A stretch of DNA of 24,667 bases from an uncultured Collinsella sp. Its GTDB lineage: Bacteria > Actinomycetota > Coriobacteriia > Coriobacteriales > Coriobacteriaceae. Shown piece by piece: positions 6,975 to 13,838 of the stretch. The notes beneath the pieces are model-generated. The model did no database searches and was not told the DNA's origin. It was given only the letters and a program-made list of their open reading frames with translations. The first letter of the stretch is position 1, and each line of letters begins with the position of its first letter. Location of the stretch: positions 1 through 24,667 of the forward strand of contig CAADVS010000042.1 of assembly GCA_900752545.1 (NCBI GenBank), written 5' to 3'. Both the position numbers and the translations under genes were made by a program.

Positions 6975-9026
6975 ATGCAGGAGGCATGGGAAGGCTTCAA
7001 GGAAGGCATCTGGACGGGAGAGGTTGACGTCCGAGACTTCATCCAGAAGAACTACACCCCCTACGAGGGCGACGAGTCGTTCCTCGTCGGTCCGACCGAG
7101 CGTACCAAGGAGCTGTGGGGCGAGGTTCTCGACCTGCTGCTCAAGGAGCGCGAGCAGGGCGGCGTCCTCGATATGGACACCAAGACTGTCACGGGTATCG
7201 TGAGCCACCCCGCTGGCTACATCGATAACGCCCACCGCGAGAAGGAGACCATCGTCGGCCTCCAGACCGACAAGCCGCTCAAGCGCGCTCTGCACGTCAA
7301 CGGTGGTATCCGCATCGCTTGCCAGGCTGCCAGCCAGCACGGCTACAAGGTCGACGAGAACGTTGTCGAGCGCTACACCTTCGAGCGCAAGACCCACAAC
7401 GCCGGCGTCTTCGATGTCTACACCCCCGAGATGCGTGCTTGCCGCTCGGCTCACATCATCACCGGTCTGCCCGATGGCTATGGCCGCGGCCGCATCATCG
7501 GCGACTACCGTCGTGTTGCCCTGTACGGCGTCGACTACCTGATCAAGGACAAGGAGGCCCAGAAGGCTTCCACCCCGACGGTCATGACCGCCGACAACAT
7601 CCGCGATCGCGAGGAGCTGCAGGAGCAGATCCGCGCCCTCGGCGAGCTCAAGATGATGGCCGAGACCTATGGTTTCGATATTTCCAACCCTGCTACCAAC
7701 ACGCAGGAGGCCATCCAGTGGATGTACTTCGCCTACCTTGCTGCCGTCAAGGAGCAGAACGGCGCTGCCATGTCCATCGGCCGTACCTCTACGTTCATCG
7801 ACATCTATGCTGAGCGCGACCTTGCCAACGGTACCTTCACCGAGGAGCAGATCCAGGAGTTCGTGGATCACTTCATCATGAAGCTCCGCATGGTCAAGTT
7901 TGCCCGTACCCCCGAGTACCAGGCCCTGTTTACCGGCGACCCGCAGTGGGTCACCGAGTCCATCGGCGGCATGGGTGTCGACGGCCGTACGCTCGTTACC
8001 AAGATGAGCTACCGCTACCTGCACACGCTCGAGAACATGGGCACCAGCCCCGAGCCCAACATGACCGTTCTGTGGTCGACCCGTCTGCCCGAGAACTTCA
8101 AGAAGTTCTGCGCCAAGACTTCCGTCGCTAGCTCCTCGATCCAGTACGAGAACGACGACCTCATGCGCGTTTACCACGGCGACGACTACGGCATCGCCTG
8201 CTGCGTGTCCTCCATGCGCATTGGCAAGGAGATGCAGTTCTTCGGTGCCCGCGCCAACCTGGCCAAGTGCCTGCTGTACGCACTCAACGGCGGTGTTGAC
8301 GAGGTCTCCAAGAAGCAGGTCGGCCCCAAGTACCGCGCCGTTGAGGGCGATACGCTCGATTACGACGACGTTGTGGCCAAGTACAACGACATGATGAAGT
8401 GGCTCGCTGGCGTGTACGTCAACTCGCTGAACATCATTCACTACATGCACGATAAGTATTGCTACGAGCGCATTCAGATGGCTCTGCACGACAAGCACGT
8501 GCACCGCTGGTTCGCTACGGGCATCGCTGGCCTTTCCGTCGTGGCTGACTCCCTGTCCGCCATCAAGTACGCCAAGGTCCACCCCGTCCGTGACGAGAAC
8601 GGCATCATCGTCGACTTCGAGACCGAGGGCGAGTTCCCCAAGTACGGTAACGACGACGACCGCGTCGACCAGATCGCTCACGACGTTGTGCACCAGTTCA
8701 TGGAGTACATCCGCATGAACGATACCTACCGCAACTCCGTGCCTACGACCTCGGTTCTGACCATTACCTCCAACGTCGTGTACGGTAAGAAGACCGGCTC
8801 CACGCCCGACGGCCGCAAGGCTGGCCAGCCGTTCGCCCCGGGTGCTAACCCCATGCACAAGCGCGATAGCCACGGCGCCATCGCTTCGCTGTCTTCGGTT
8901 TCCAAGCTCCCGTTCCGCGATGCTCAGGACGGCATCTCCAACACCTTCTCCATCATCCCGAGTGCGCTCGGCAAGGAGGACCAGGTGTTCTTTGGTGATA
9001 TCGACCTTGATCAGCTGGGCGAGTAA
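6975..9026 (+). CDS. pflB: Pyruvate formate-lyase main subunit lacking the glycyl-radical domain (split PFL)
   Basis: PFL converts pyruvate and CoA to acetyl-CoA and formate in anaerobic fermentation. The 683-residue protein aligns with the PFL core from the N-terminal FIQKNYTPYEGDESFL segment through the catalytic pair Cys409-Cys410 (GIACCVSSM, equivalent to E. coli Cys418-Cys419) to FSIIPSALGKEDQ. It then stops at DLDQLGE, about 75 residues short of the usual 760. The missing piece, which bears the radical glycine, is encoded by the next gene. The ATG at 6975 is preceded by AGGAG 12 nt upstream, a long spacing that a small leader hairpin could shorten. Codon use is strongly biased to C-ending codons, suggesting high expression. 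The split is not a point frameshift: an 85-bp linker with its own ribosome site lies between the parts. Confidence 0.95.
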   Translation: MQEAWEGFKEGIWTGEVDVRDFIQKNYTPYEGDESFLVGPTERTKELWGEVLDLLLKEREQGGVLDMDTKTVTGIVSHPAGYIDNAHREKETIVGLQTDKPLKRALHVNGGIRIACQAASQHGYKVDENVVERYTFERKTHNAGVFDVYTPEMRACRSAHIITGLPDGYGRGRIIGDYRRVALYGVDYLIKDKEAQKASTPTVMTADNIRDREELQEQIRALGELKMMAETYGFDISNPATNTQEAIQWMYFAYLAAVKEQNGAAMSIGRTSTFIDIYAERDLANGTFTEEQIQEFVDHFIMKLRMVKFARTPEYQALFTGDPQWVTESIGGMGVDGRTLVTKMSYRYLHTLENMGTSPEPNMTVLWSTRLPENFKKFCAKTSVASSSIQYENDDLMRVYHGDDYGIACCVSSMRIGKEMQFFGARANLAKCLLYALNGGVDEVSKKQVGPKYRAVEGDTLDYDDVVAKYNDMMKWLAGVYVNSLNIIHYMHDKYCYERIQMALHDKHVHRWFATGIAGLSVVADSLSAIKYAKVHPVRDENGIIVDFETEGEFPKYGNDDDRVDQIAHDVVHQFMEYIRMNDTYRNSVPTTSVLTITSNVVYGKKTGSTPDGRKAGQPFAPGANPMHKRDSHGAIASLSSVSKLPFRDAQDGISNTFSIIPSALGKEDQVFFGDIDLDQLGE

Positions 9027-9027
9027 C

Positions 9028-9052
9028 TATTGTTAGTGCTATACTAACAATA
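9028..9052. promoter_or_regulatory. Perfect 10-bp palindrome just after the pflB stop
   Basis: TATTGTTAGT (9028-9037) and ACTAACAATA (9043-9052) form a perfect 10-bp inverted repeat around GCTAT, starting one base after the pflB stop codon. It could be an mRNA processing or stabilising hairpin or a protein-binding palindrome. It has no T-tract. Confidence 0.65.
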
Positions 9053-9068
9053 ACGATTACTGATTAGT

Positions 9069-9088
9069 GCGCCGGTTTCGGCCGGCGC
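9069..9088 (+). terminator. GC-rich attenuator-like hairpin between pflB and the radical-domain gene
   Basis: GCGCCGG (9069-9075) pairs with CCGGCGC (9082-9088). The sequence closely resembles the thrC terminator stem at 20185-20204, but CTATTAATCG follows instead of a T-tract, so it should at most terminate partially. It sits 23 bp upstream of the next ATG. Confidence 0.5.
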
Positions 9089-9111
9089 CTATTAATCGAA
9101 GGAGACACATT

Positions 9112-9363
9112 ATGAAGGTTTCTGAAGTTTCCGAGACCCAGGCCGATAACCTGGTCCACATGCTCGACGCTTACGCCGAGAAGGGTGGCCACCACCTGAA
9201 CATCAACGTCTTCAACCGTGAGACGCTGCTCGACGCTCAGGCTCACCCCGAGAAGTACCCGCAGCTGACCATCCGCGTTTCCGGCTATGCCGTGAACTTC
9301 CACACGCTCACCAAGGAGCAGCAGGACGAGGTCATTGCGCGTACCTTCCACAACAAGTTCTAA
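9112..9363 (+). CDS. grcA: Stand-alone glycyl-radical domain of pyruvate formate-lyase (GrcA-like)
   Basis: This 83-residue protein is the C-terminal domain of PFL. The segment from ADNLVHMLDAYAEKGGHHLN onward aligns with the E. coli PFL linker and C-terminus and contains the radical loop TIRVSGYAVNF, with Gly58 as the predicted radical site. It ends with the conserved TKEQQDEVIARTF. The ATG at 9112 follows AAGGAG by 7 nt; a GTG at 9067 would start inside a hairpin and is unlikely. In E. coli, YfiD/GrcA is a spare domain that repairs oxygen-cleaved PFL. Here no full-length copy is seen and the main PFL lacks the domain, so this protein is probably an obligatory subunit activated by PflA. It is encoded 85 bp downstream of pflB in a different frame. 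Confidence 0.93.
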   Translation: MKVSEVSETQADNLVHMLDAYAEKGGHHLNINVFNRETLLDAQAHPEKYPQLTIRVSGYAVNFHTLTKEQQDEVIARTFHNKF

Positions 9364-9538
9364 AGGGATTTAACTCCCGCAGGATCGCCGGGGCTGTTTG
9401 GGCTATCTCCCAAAACGTCCTCGGACATGCAAAGAGGCTCGCTGCGCACTTCGTGCAGCGAGCCTCTTTGCGTCCTGCGGGATGTTTTGGAAAATAACCC
9501 AAAACCGGCCATGTGGGGTCCTTTGGAGTCACCCTTTA
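9361..9538 (+). repeat. Large two-tier hairpin E1 after the radical-domain gene
   Basis: The outer stem 9397-9416 pairs with 9484-9503 at 17 of 20 positions. Weaker flanking pairing, TAAAGGG (9361-9367) with CCCTTTA (9532-9538), begins at the stop codon. The inner stem 9429-9445 pairs perfectly with 9455-9471 around a GCACTTCGTGC tip. Between the stems, GGAC (9423-9426) pairs with GTCC (9472-9475), leaving GTCCTC (9417-9422) opposite TGCGGGAT (9476-9483). The same internal loop is found at 18988-19112 and 24439-24568. No T-tract follows. The rest of the 300-bp gap to the LacI gene holds only that gene's promoter and operator. Confidence 0.85.
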
Positions 9539-9604
9539 GGCGGAACTCCCCTAATTATTTGGATGAGTCGTTTACTTACTTGTGCTGTTACCGTCTTCCC
9601 GCTG

Positions 9605-9632
9605 TTGTTGGGGTATGCTTTGTTCGTATGTA
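9605..9632 (+). promoter_or_regulatory. Predicted promoter of the LacI-family gene
   Basis: TTGTTG (9605-9610) and TATGTA (9627-9632) are separated by 16 nt. The -10 box overlaps the first operator-like motif, consistent with autorepression. Both boxes are imperfect matches. Confidence 0.4.
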
Positions 9633-9644
9633 AACGTATGACAT
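9627..9644 (+). promoter_or_regulatory. LacI-type operator motif O1 upstream of the repressor gene
   Basis: TATGTAAACGTATGACAT matches the two motifs in front of the GH32 gene at 14 invariant positions of 18, and has the central ACG core typical of LacI-family operators. It lies 19 bp upstream of the repressor start. Confidence 0.65.
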
Positions 9645-9663
9645 GTTGATGGGGGAGGGTGTT

Positions 9664-10674
9664 ATGGCTCGCGAGAGTGCTCGTTCTAAGGATACGGCTA
9701 AGCCTGGCATCAAGGAAGTTGCAGCGGTGGCGGGGGTTTCGCCTACTACGGTATCTCGCGTGCTTAATAATCGCGGCTATATTAGCCAAGAGACCCGCGA
9801 TAAGGTCCATGCCGCGATGAAGCGCATCAACTATACGCCCAACGATATCGCCCGTGCCATGCTCAACGGTCGCCTGAATCTTATCGGTATGATCGTCCCC
9901 TATGTCAGCAGTCCGTTTCATGCCCAAGTGGTTCAAGTCATTGAGCATACCCTGGCCGAAAACGGTTTTAAGATGCTGCTGTGCAATAGCGCCAATCGAC
10001 CCGAGCTTGAGCGCTCTTATATCGACATGCTTCGACGCAATATGGTTGATGGCGTCATCGTCAACTCGCTTAATATCGGTGCCGAGGCGTATGCCGAGAT
10101 GGGCTTGAGTCTGGTTGGTATCGACTGCGACCTTGGCGAAGCCTCTGTTCAGATTGCGAGCGACAGCTATAGCATCGGCGAACTTGCCACGCGTCGCCTG
10201 ATCGATGACGGATGTTCACGCATCCTGTGCCTGCGCAGCAATAGCCGCATGCGCATGCCTGCCAATAAGCGTACCGATGCCTACCTCGATGTTGTTGAGC
10301 AGGCCGGTTTGCCCGCGCTTGTCCGTGAGGTCGAGTTCGTTAAGCCCGACGACGAAAAGAGCGCGGTCGTTGCGAAGATCCTCGATGAGAACCCCGATAT
10401 TGACGGCATCTTTGCGGGAGACGACACGATGGCGGCTATCTGTCTTAACGTGATGAAGCAGCGCGGCTTGAGCGCTCCGGATGATATTAAGGTCGTGGGC
10501 GCGGATGGTGCCCGCCGCACTATGACGTTTATGCCTGACTTAACAACCGTACGCCAAGATATCGATCGCATCGGTGAGCTCGCGGCGCAATCCATCGTCG
10601 CTCTTGTTAACGGCGAAAAGCCCGAATCGAATATCAAGCTCCCCGTTGAACTCATTGAGGGTAAAACCGCGTAG
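9664..10674 (+). CDS. LacI-family repressor of the sucrose/fructoside genes
   Basis: This 336-residue regulator has an N-terminal LacI helix-turn-helix and hinge at about residues 15-65 (GIKEVAAVAGVSPTTVSRVLNN, then YTPNDIARAM), followed by a periplasmic-binding-protein-like sugar domain (LIGMIVPYVSSPFHAQVV, VDGVIVN, DGIFAGDDTMA). The ATG at 9664 is chosen because GGGAGGG lies a few bases upstream; an earlier ATG at 9643 falls within the operator motif and lacks a ribosome site. It precedes a GH32-PTS-GH32 operon on the same strand, and shared 18-bp motifs stand before both transcription units. It probably represses itself and the operon until a sugar or sugar phosphate binds. A ScrR-like role is an inference. 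Confidence 0.9.
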   Translation: MARESARSKDTAKPGIKEVAAVAGVSPTTVSRVLNNRGYISQETRDKVHAAMKRINYTPNDIARAMLNGRLNLIGMIVPYVSSPFHAQVVQVIEHTLAENGFKMLLCNSANRPELERSYIDMLRRNMVDGVIVNSLNIGAEAYAEMGLSLVGIDCDLGEASVQIASDSYSIGELATRRLIDDGCSRILCLRSNSRMRMPANKRTDAYLDVVEQAGLPALVREVEFVKPDDEKSAVVAKILDENPDIDGIFAGDDTMAAICLNVMKQRGLSAPDDIKVVGADGARRTMTFMPDLTTVRQDIDRIGELAAQSIVALVNGEKPESNIKLPVELIEGKTA

Positions 10675-10729
10675 TTCATCCCGTGCCAAAAGAATTCCTC
10701 AAACGCCTCTGATGACCGTTCGCCGGCAT

Positions 10730-10747
10730 ATGTCAACCGTTTGCCGA
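10730..10747 (-). promoter_or_regulatory. Degenerate, inverted operator-like motif O4
   Basis: ATGTCAACCGTTTGCCGA resembles the reverse complement of the operator motif (ATGTCAnnCGTTT core retained) but loses the outer TATG. It lies about 45 bp upstream of O2 and may be an auxiliary site for looping. Confidence 0.35.
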
Positions 10748-10775
10748 CGACTGGAACTGCGAAAAGATGTATTGG

Positions 10776-10810
10776 TGTGAAAACGTTTGACATATGAAAA
10801 CGATTGACAT
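10776..10810 (+). promoter_or_regulatory. Tandem LacI-type operators O2 and O3 before the GH32-PTS operon
   Basis: O2 (10776-10793, TGTGAAAACGTTTGACAT) and O3 (10793-10810, TATGAAAACGATTGACAT) are direct repeats with a 17-bp period. Both match O1 upstream of the repressor gene. They overlap the predicted -35 box, so a bound repressor would block RNA polymerase. Confidence 0.7.
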
Positions 10811-10815
10811 ATCTT
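10787..10815 (+). promoter_or_regulatory. Predicted promoter of the GH32-PTS operon
   Basis: A perfect TTGACA (10787-10792) is followed, after 17 nt, by TATCTT (10810-10815). The predicted transcript starts near 10822 and has a leader of about 37 nt. A second TTGACA at 10804-10809 is a less well spaced alternative. Both lie within the operator motifs. Confidence 0.55.
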
Positions 10816-10858
10816 GCAGTTGTACCGAGTTAGTATCTCGTGAGAAAGGAAGTCTCGG

Positions 10859-12241
10859 ATGCACAAGGTGTATTACCAGCCTGAGGGAATTTGGGTAGGC
10901 GACATCATGCCGTACGGCGAGGACGGCACGTTCTATCTCTATCACCAGCGTGACACGCGTAACCCCGGACCTTTCGGAGAGCCGTTTGGCTGGGCACTCG
11001 CTACGACCAAGGACTTCGTCAATTACAAAGACTTTGGCGAGAGTCTTGAGCGTGGCGGCGACGAGGAAGTCGACCAGTATGTTTATGCCGGCACGGTGTT
11101 TAAGGTGGGCGACAAGTACCATGCGCTCTACACTGGTTGCAATCGCGATAAGGTCAAGGCACGCTTGATGAAGCAGGTTCTTCTTCACGCAACGAGTGAC
11201 GACGCCGTCAAGTGGGAGAAGAACATCGCCGAGACGCTGCTTCCGCCCCAGGAGGGTTACGATGACCGCAACTGGCGCGATCCCTTTGTGCTTTGGGATG
11301 AGGAGAACGAAGAGTACATGCTCATCCTCGGCACGCGTGTGGGCGAGGACAAGCGTCTGATGACCGGTCGTCTGGTCAAGTTCACCTCCAAGGACCTGGA
11401 TACCTGGGAGTTCCAGGGCGACTGGTGGAATCCGGGCCTGTACACCATGTTCGAGATGCCTGATCTCTTTAAGATGGGCGACTGGTGGTATCTGGTGTTC
11501 TCCGAGTACAGTGATGGCAACAAGACCCGTTACCGCATGTCTCGCTCTATCAACGGTCCTTGGATCACTCCTGCGGACGATTCCTTCGATGGCCGCGCGT
11601 ACTATGCCGCGCGTACCGCATTTGATGGCGAGCGCCGCGTTCTCTTTGGTTGGGTTCCTACGCGTGACGAGGGTGGCGATCCCAGCTCTTACCTGTGGGG
11701 TGGCACCTTTATGCCTCTCGAGATCGTTCAGCGTGCCGACGGAACGCTCGGCACCAAGCTCCCTGACAGCATGCTTGGCGCCTTTGGCGAGGCTAAGGCA
11801 GTCGAGGCCTTTGAGCTTTCCTGCGAGTCGGGCAAGGTCGAGCAGGTGCTCGCCGCGGATGCCGGTTCCACCTATATGCTCGATGCCGACATCGAGCTCG
11901 CCGGTGACGCTGCCGGCTTCTCGGTGAAGCTTACCGAGGACGCCGAGTCCGGTCTTGCCTATGAGTTCCGCGCCAACCTGCGTGAGGGCAAGCTCGAGTT
12001 TACGGCGGCCCCCCAGTATCCGTGGTTCCAGGTCAACAACATGGGCCTCGAGCGTCCGTTGTTCTTTAAGGGCGAGGGCACTCATCATGTGCGCCTGGTC
12101 GTTGACGACGATATCGCGACCATCTTTGTCGATGATGTTGCGCTCAACGCTCGCTTCTGCAATAAGCAGGGCCAGGGTGTGGCACTGACGGTCACCGACG
12201 GTACGCTCAAGTGCGCAAATGCAACGATCGCGTCTCTGTAA
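10859..12241 (+). CDS. Atypical GH32-family glycosidase (probable fructoside hydrolase)
   Basis: This 460-residue protein has a five-bladed propeller-type GH32 domain and a C-terminal beta-sandwich. The clan GH-J acidic triad is retained in altered contexts. Asp15 lies in WVGDIMPY, where canonical enzymes read WLNDPNG. Asp141 lies in the standard RDP motif. Glu199 lies in EMPDLF, where ECPDLF is usual. No signal peptide is visible, so it acts in the cytoplasm, probably on imported or phosphorylated fructosides. The ATG follows AAGGA by 8 nt. It is the first gene of a PTS operon that also encodes a canonical GH32 enzyme, suggesting a different linkage or substrate for this one. Its exact substrate cannot be told from sequence. 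Confidence 0.8.
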   Translation: MHKVYYQPEGIWVGDIMPYGEDGTFYLYHQRDTRNPGPFGEPFGWALATTKDFVNYKDFGESLERGGDEEVDQYVYAGTVFKVGDKYHALYTGCNRDKVKARLMKQVLLHATSDDAVKWEKNIAETLLPPQEGYDDRNWRDPFVLWDEENEEYMLILGTRVGEDKRLMTGRLVKFTSKDLDTWEFQGDWWNPGLYTMFEMPDLFKMGDWWYLVFSEYSDGNKTRYRMSRSINGPWITPADDSFDGRAYYAARTAFDGERRVLFGWVPTRDEGGDPSSYLWGGTFMPLEIVQRADGTLGTKLPDSMLGAFGEAKAVEAFELSCESGKVEQVLAADAGSTYMLDADIELAGDAAGFSVKLTEDAESGLAYEFRANLREGKLEFTAAPQYPWFQVNNMGLERPLFFKGEGTHHVRLVVDDDIATIFVDDVALNARFCNKQGQGVALTVTDGTLKCANATIASL

Positions 12242-12286
12242 TGGCATCAAAACGTCTTATGATTTCGTAAAGGAATGGAGAGGAAC

Positions 12287-13738
12287 ATGGACTACAAAGC
12301 AGTGTCTCAGCAAGTCGTCGATAACGTCGGCGGTCTGGAGAACATCGAGGGCGCCACGCATTGCGTTACGCGTCTGCGTCTGGTGCTCAAGGATACGAGC
12401 AAGTACAACAAGGCCGAGCTCGAGAACATCGATGGCGTCAAGGGCGTGCTGTACAACAGCGGCCAGCTCATGATCATCTTCGGTACCGGTACCGTCAACA
12501 AGGTCTACGACGAGTTTATGGCTCTGACGGGCGTTAAGGAGATCAGCGCTTCCGAGGTCAAGGGCGCCGAGGCGGACAAGAAGGGCAAGTTCTTCTCGGT
12601 CCTCAAGGTATTCTCGGATATCTTTATCCCCATCATTCCCGCTTTTGTCGGCGCTGCTATCATCATCGGCCTTAAGTCGCTGATCGTTGCCAACGGCCTC
12701 TTTGGCATGGAGGGCAGCCTTGCCGACCACAGCGAGTTCCTCAAGAACCTCGCAAGCTTCTTTGCCATTATCGCCACCACGTTTGACTACCTGCCTGTCC
12801 TGGTTATGTACAGCGCGGTCAAGCGTTTTGGCGGTAACCCGATCCTGGGTATCCTCGTCGGTATCGTCATGGTTCACCCGAGCCTTATGAACCGTAACAC
12901 GTTCGTTATGGATCCGACGGGTGCTGAGTACTGGAACTTTGGTCCGCTCTCCATTCCCATGGTTGCTTTCCAGGGCGGTGTGTTCCCCGCAATCCTGACT
13001 GCCTGGTTTATGGCCAAGGTCGAGAAGATTGCCCAGAAGTACATCCCCGAGGTCGTCTCGTTCGTTTTCGTCCCGACCGTTACCCTGATTCTTGCTAACG
13101 TCGCCCTGTTCACCGTGTTCGGCCCGCTCGGCAACCTGATCGGCGACGTCCTCGGCGGCGTAATCGATATCCTGTACAACAGGATGGGCGTCTTTGGTGC
13201 CTTTGTCTTCGCCGCGTTCCTGCAGCCGCTTGTCGTTACCGGTACGCATCAGTTCATCCAGGGTATCGAGGCAAACCTCGTTGCCACGACTGGCTTCAAC
13301 TACATCCAGGCCATCTGGTCGGTTTCCATCATCGCCCAGGGCGGCGGCGCCATCGGCATGTACCTCATTCATAAGAAGCATTCCAAAGAGCGCAACATCT
13401 GCATGTCGTCCTTTATCCCGACGCTGGTCGGAATCTCCGAGCCCGCAATCTTTGCTGCAAACATGCGCTACTCGATCATTCCGTTCCTCTGCGCTTGCAT
13501 CGGTGCAGGCTGCGGCGGTGCCTTCGTCAAGCTCTTTGAGGTGCGCGCTATCGGTCAGGGTCTGACCGGCGTGCTTGGCCTGCTCATCGTCACGCCCGAG
13601 ACCCTCGTGTGGTATGTGGCTGGCAATCTCATCGCCTTTATCGTGCCGATCGTCTTGATCTTTGCCTACAACAAGGCAAAGGGCGTTCCGACCACCGATG
13701 AAGAGGGCGCTGGCGCTGGCTTCGATGTCAGCTTCTAA
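12287..13738 (+). CDS. scrA: Sucrose-type PTS permease, EIIBC component
   Basis: This 483-residue membrane protein takes up and phosphorylates its sugar. The EIIB domain (residues 1 to about 85) carries the phosphorylated Cys26 in GATHCVTRLRL and a ScrA-like stretch GQLMIIFGTGTVNKV. The EIIC domain (about 105-475) has around ten hydrophobic segments and the GISEPAIF motif of the glucose superfamily. There is no EIIA domain, so a separate EIIA-Glc-type protein must supply phosphate. The ATG at 12287 is preferred over 12275 because a GGAG site lies 6 nt upstream and MDYKAVS is a usual start for this family. Its place between two GH32 genes supports sucrose or a short fructoside as substrate. 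Confidence 0.9.
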   Translation: MDYKAVSQQVVDNVGGLENIEGATHCVTRLRLVLKDTSKYNKAELENIDGVKGVLYNSGQLMIIFGTGTVNKVYDEFMALTGVKEISASEVKGAEADKKGKFFSVLKVFSDIFIPIIPAFVGAAIIIGLKSLIVANGLFGMEGSLADHSEFLKNLASFFAIIATTFDYLPVLVMYSAVKRFGGNPILGILVGIVMVHPSLMNRNTFVMDPTGAEYWNFGPLSIPMVAFQGGVFPAILTAWFMAKVEKIAQKYIPEVVSFVFVPTVTLILANVALFTVFGPLGNLIGDVLGGVIDILYNRMGVFGAFVFAAFLQPLVVTGTHQFIQGIEANLVATTGFNYIQAIWSVSIIAQGGGAIGMYLIHKKHSKERNICMSSFIPTLVGISEPAIFAANMRYSIIPFLCACIGAGCGGAFVKLFEVRAIGQGLTGVLGLLIVTPETLVWYVAGNLIAFIVPIVLIFAYNKAKGVPTTDEEGAGAGFDVSF

Positions 13739-13777
13739 TTGAGCCGTTCAGCGTAATCTGAGGATAAGTCCATTTGA

Positions 13778-13816
13778 GGAAGGGCGTTCGGCTCGTGTGA
13801 GTCGAGCGTCCTTTCC
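13778..13816 (+). other. Hairpin in the scrA-scrB spacer
   Basis: Positions 13778-13794 pair with 13799-13816 around a GTGT loop, forming about 17 pairs with several G-U wobbles and one bulge. It ends 22 bp before the scrB ATG and lacks a T-tract. It may set the relative stability or translation of scrA and scrB. Confidence 0.5.
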
Positions 13817-13838
13817 TATAGACGAGAAGGTCATGGCG

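Noticed and set aside
6915..8873. A 652-codon open frame antisense to pflB
   Set aside because: It mirrors the strongly biased codons of pflB, has no recognisable domain or ribosome site, and its low-complexity Val/Leu/Gly/Asp/His composition is typical of antisense shadows in high-GC genes.
9015..9115. Split PFL as a sequencing error or simple frameshift
   Set aside because: An 85-bp linker with two hairpins and a well-placed ribosome site separates the genes, and the small protein has its own start and N-terminus. No single indel would restore a fused protein of normal sequence.
9361..9538. Giant hairpins as CRISPR repeats, integron attC sites or ordinary intrinsic terminators
   Set aside because: There are no regularly spaced short repeats, no RYYYAAC/GTTRRRY box or integrase gene, and no T-tract after the stems.
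9627..9644. A CcpA-type cre site
   Set aside because: The spacing around the central CG does not fit the 14-bp cre pattern, and the same variant recurs only at the LacI gene and its neighbour operon, favouring a local repressor site.
10733..12250. A 505-codon open frame antisense to the first GH32 gene
   Set aside because: The plus-strand frame has clear GH32 motifs, promoter and ribosome site; the antisense frame has none and would cover the operator region.
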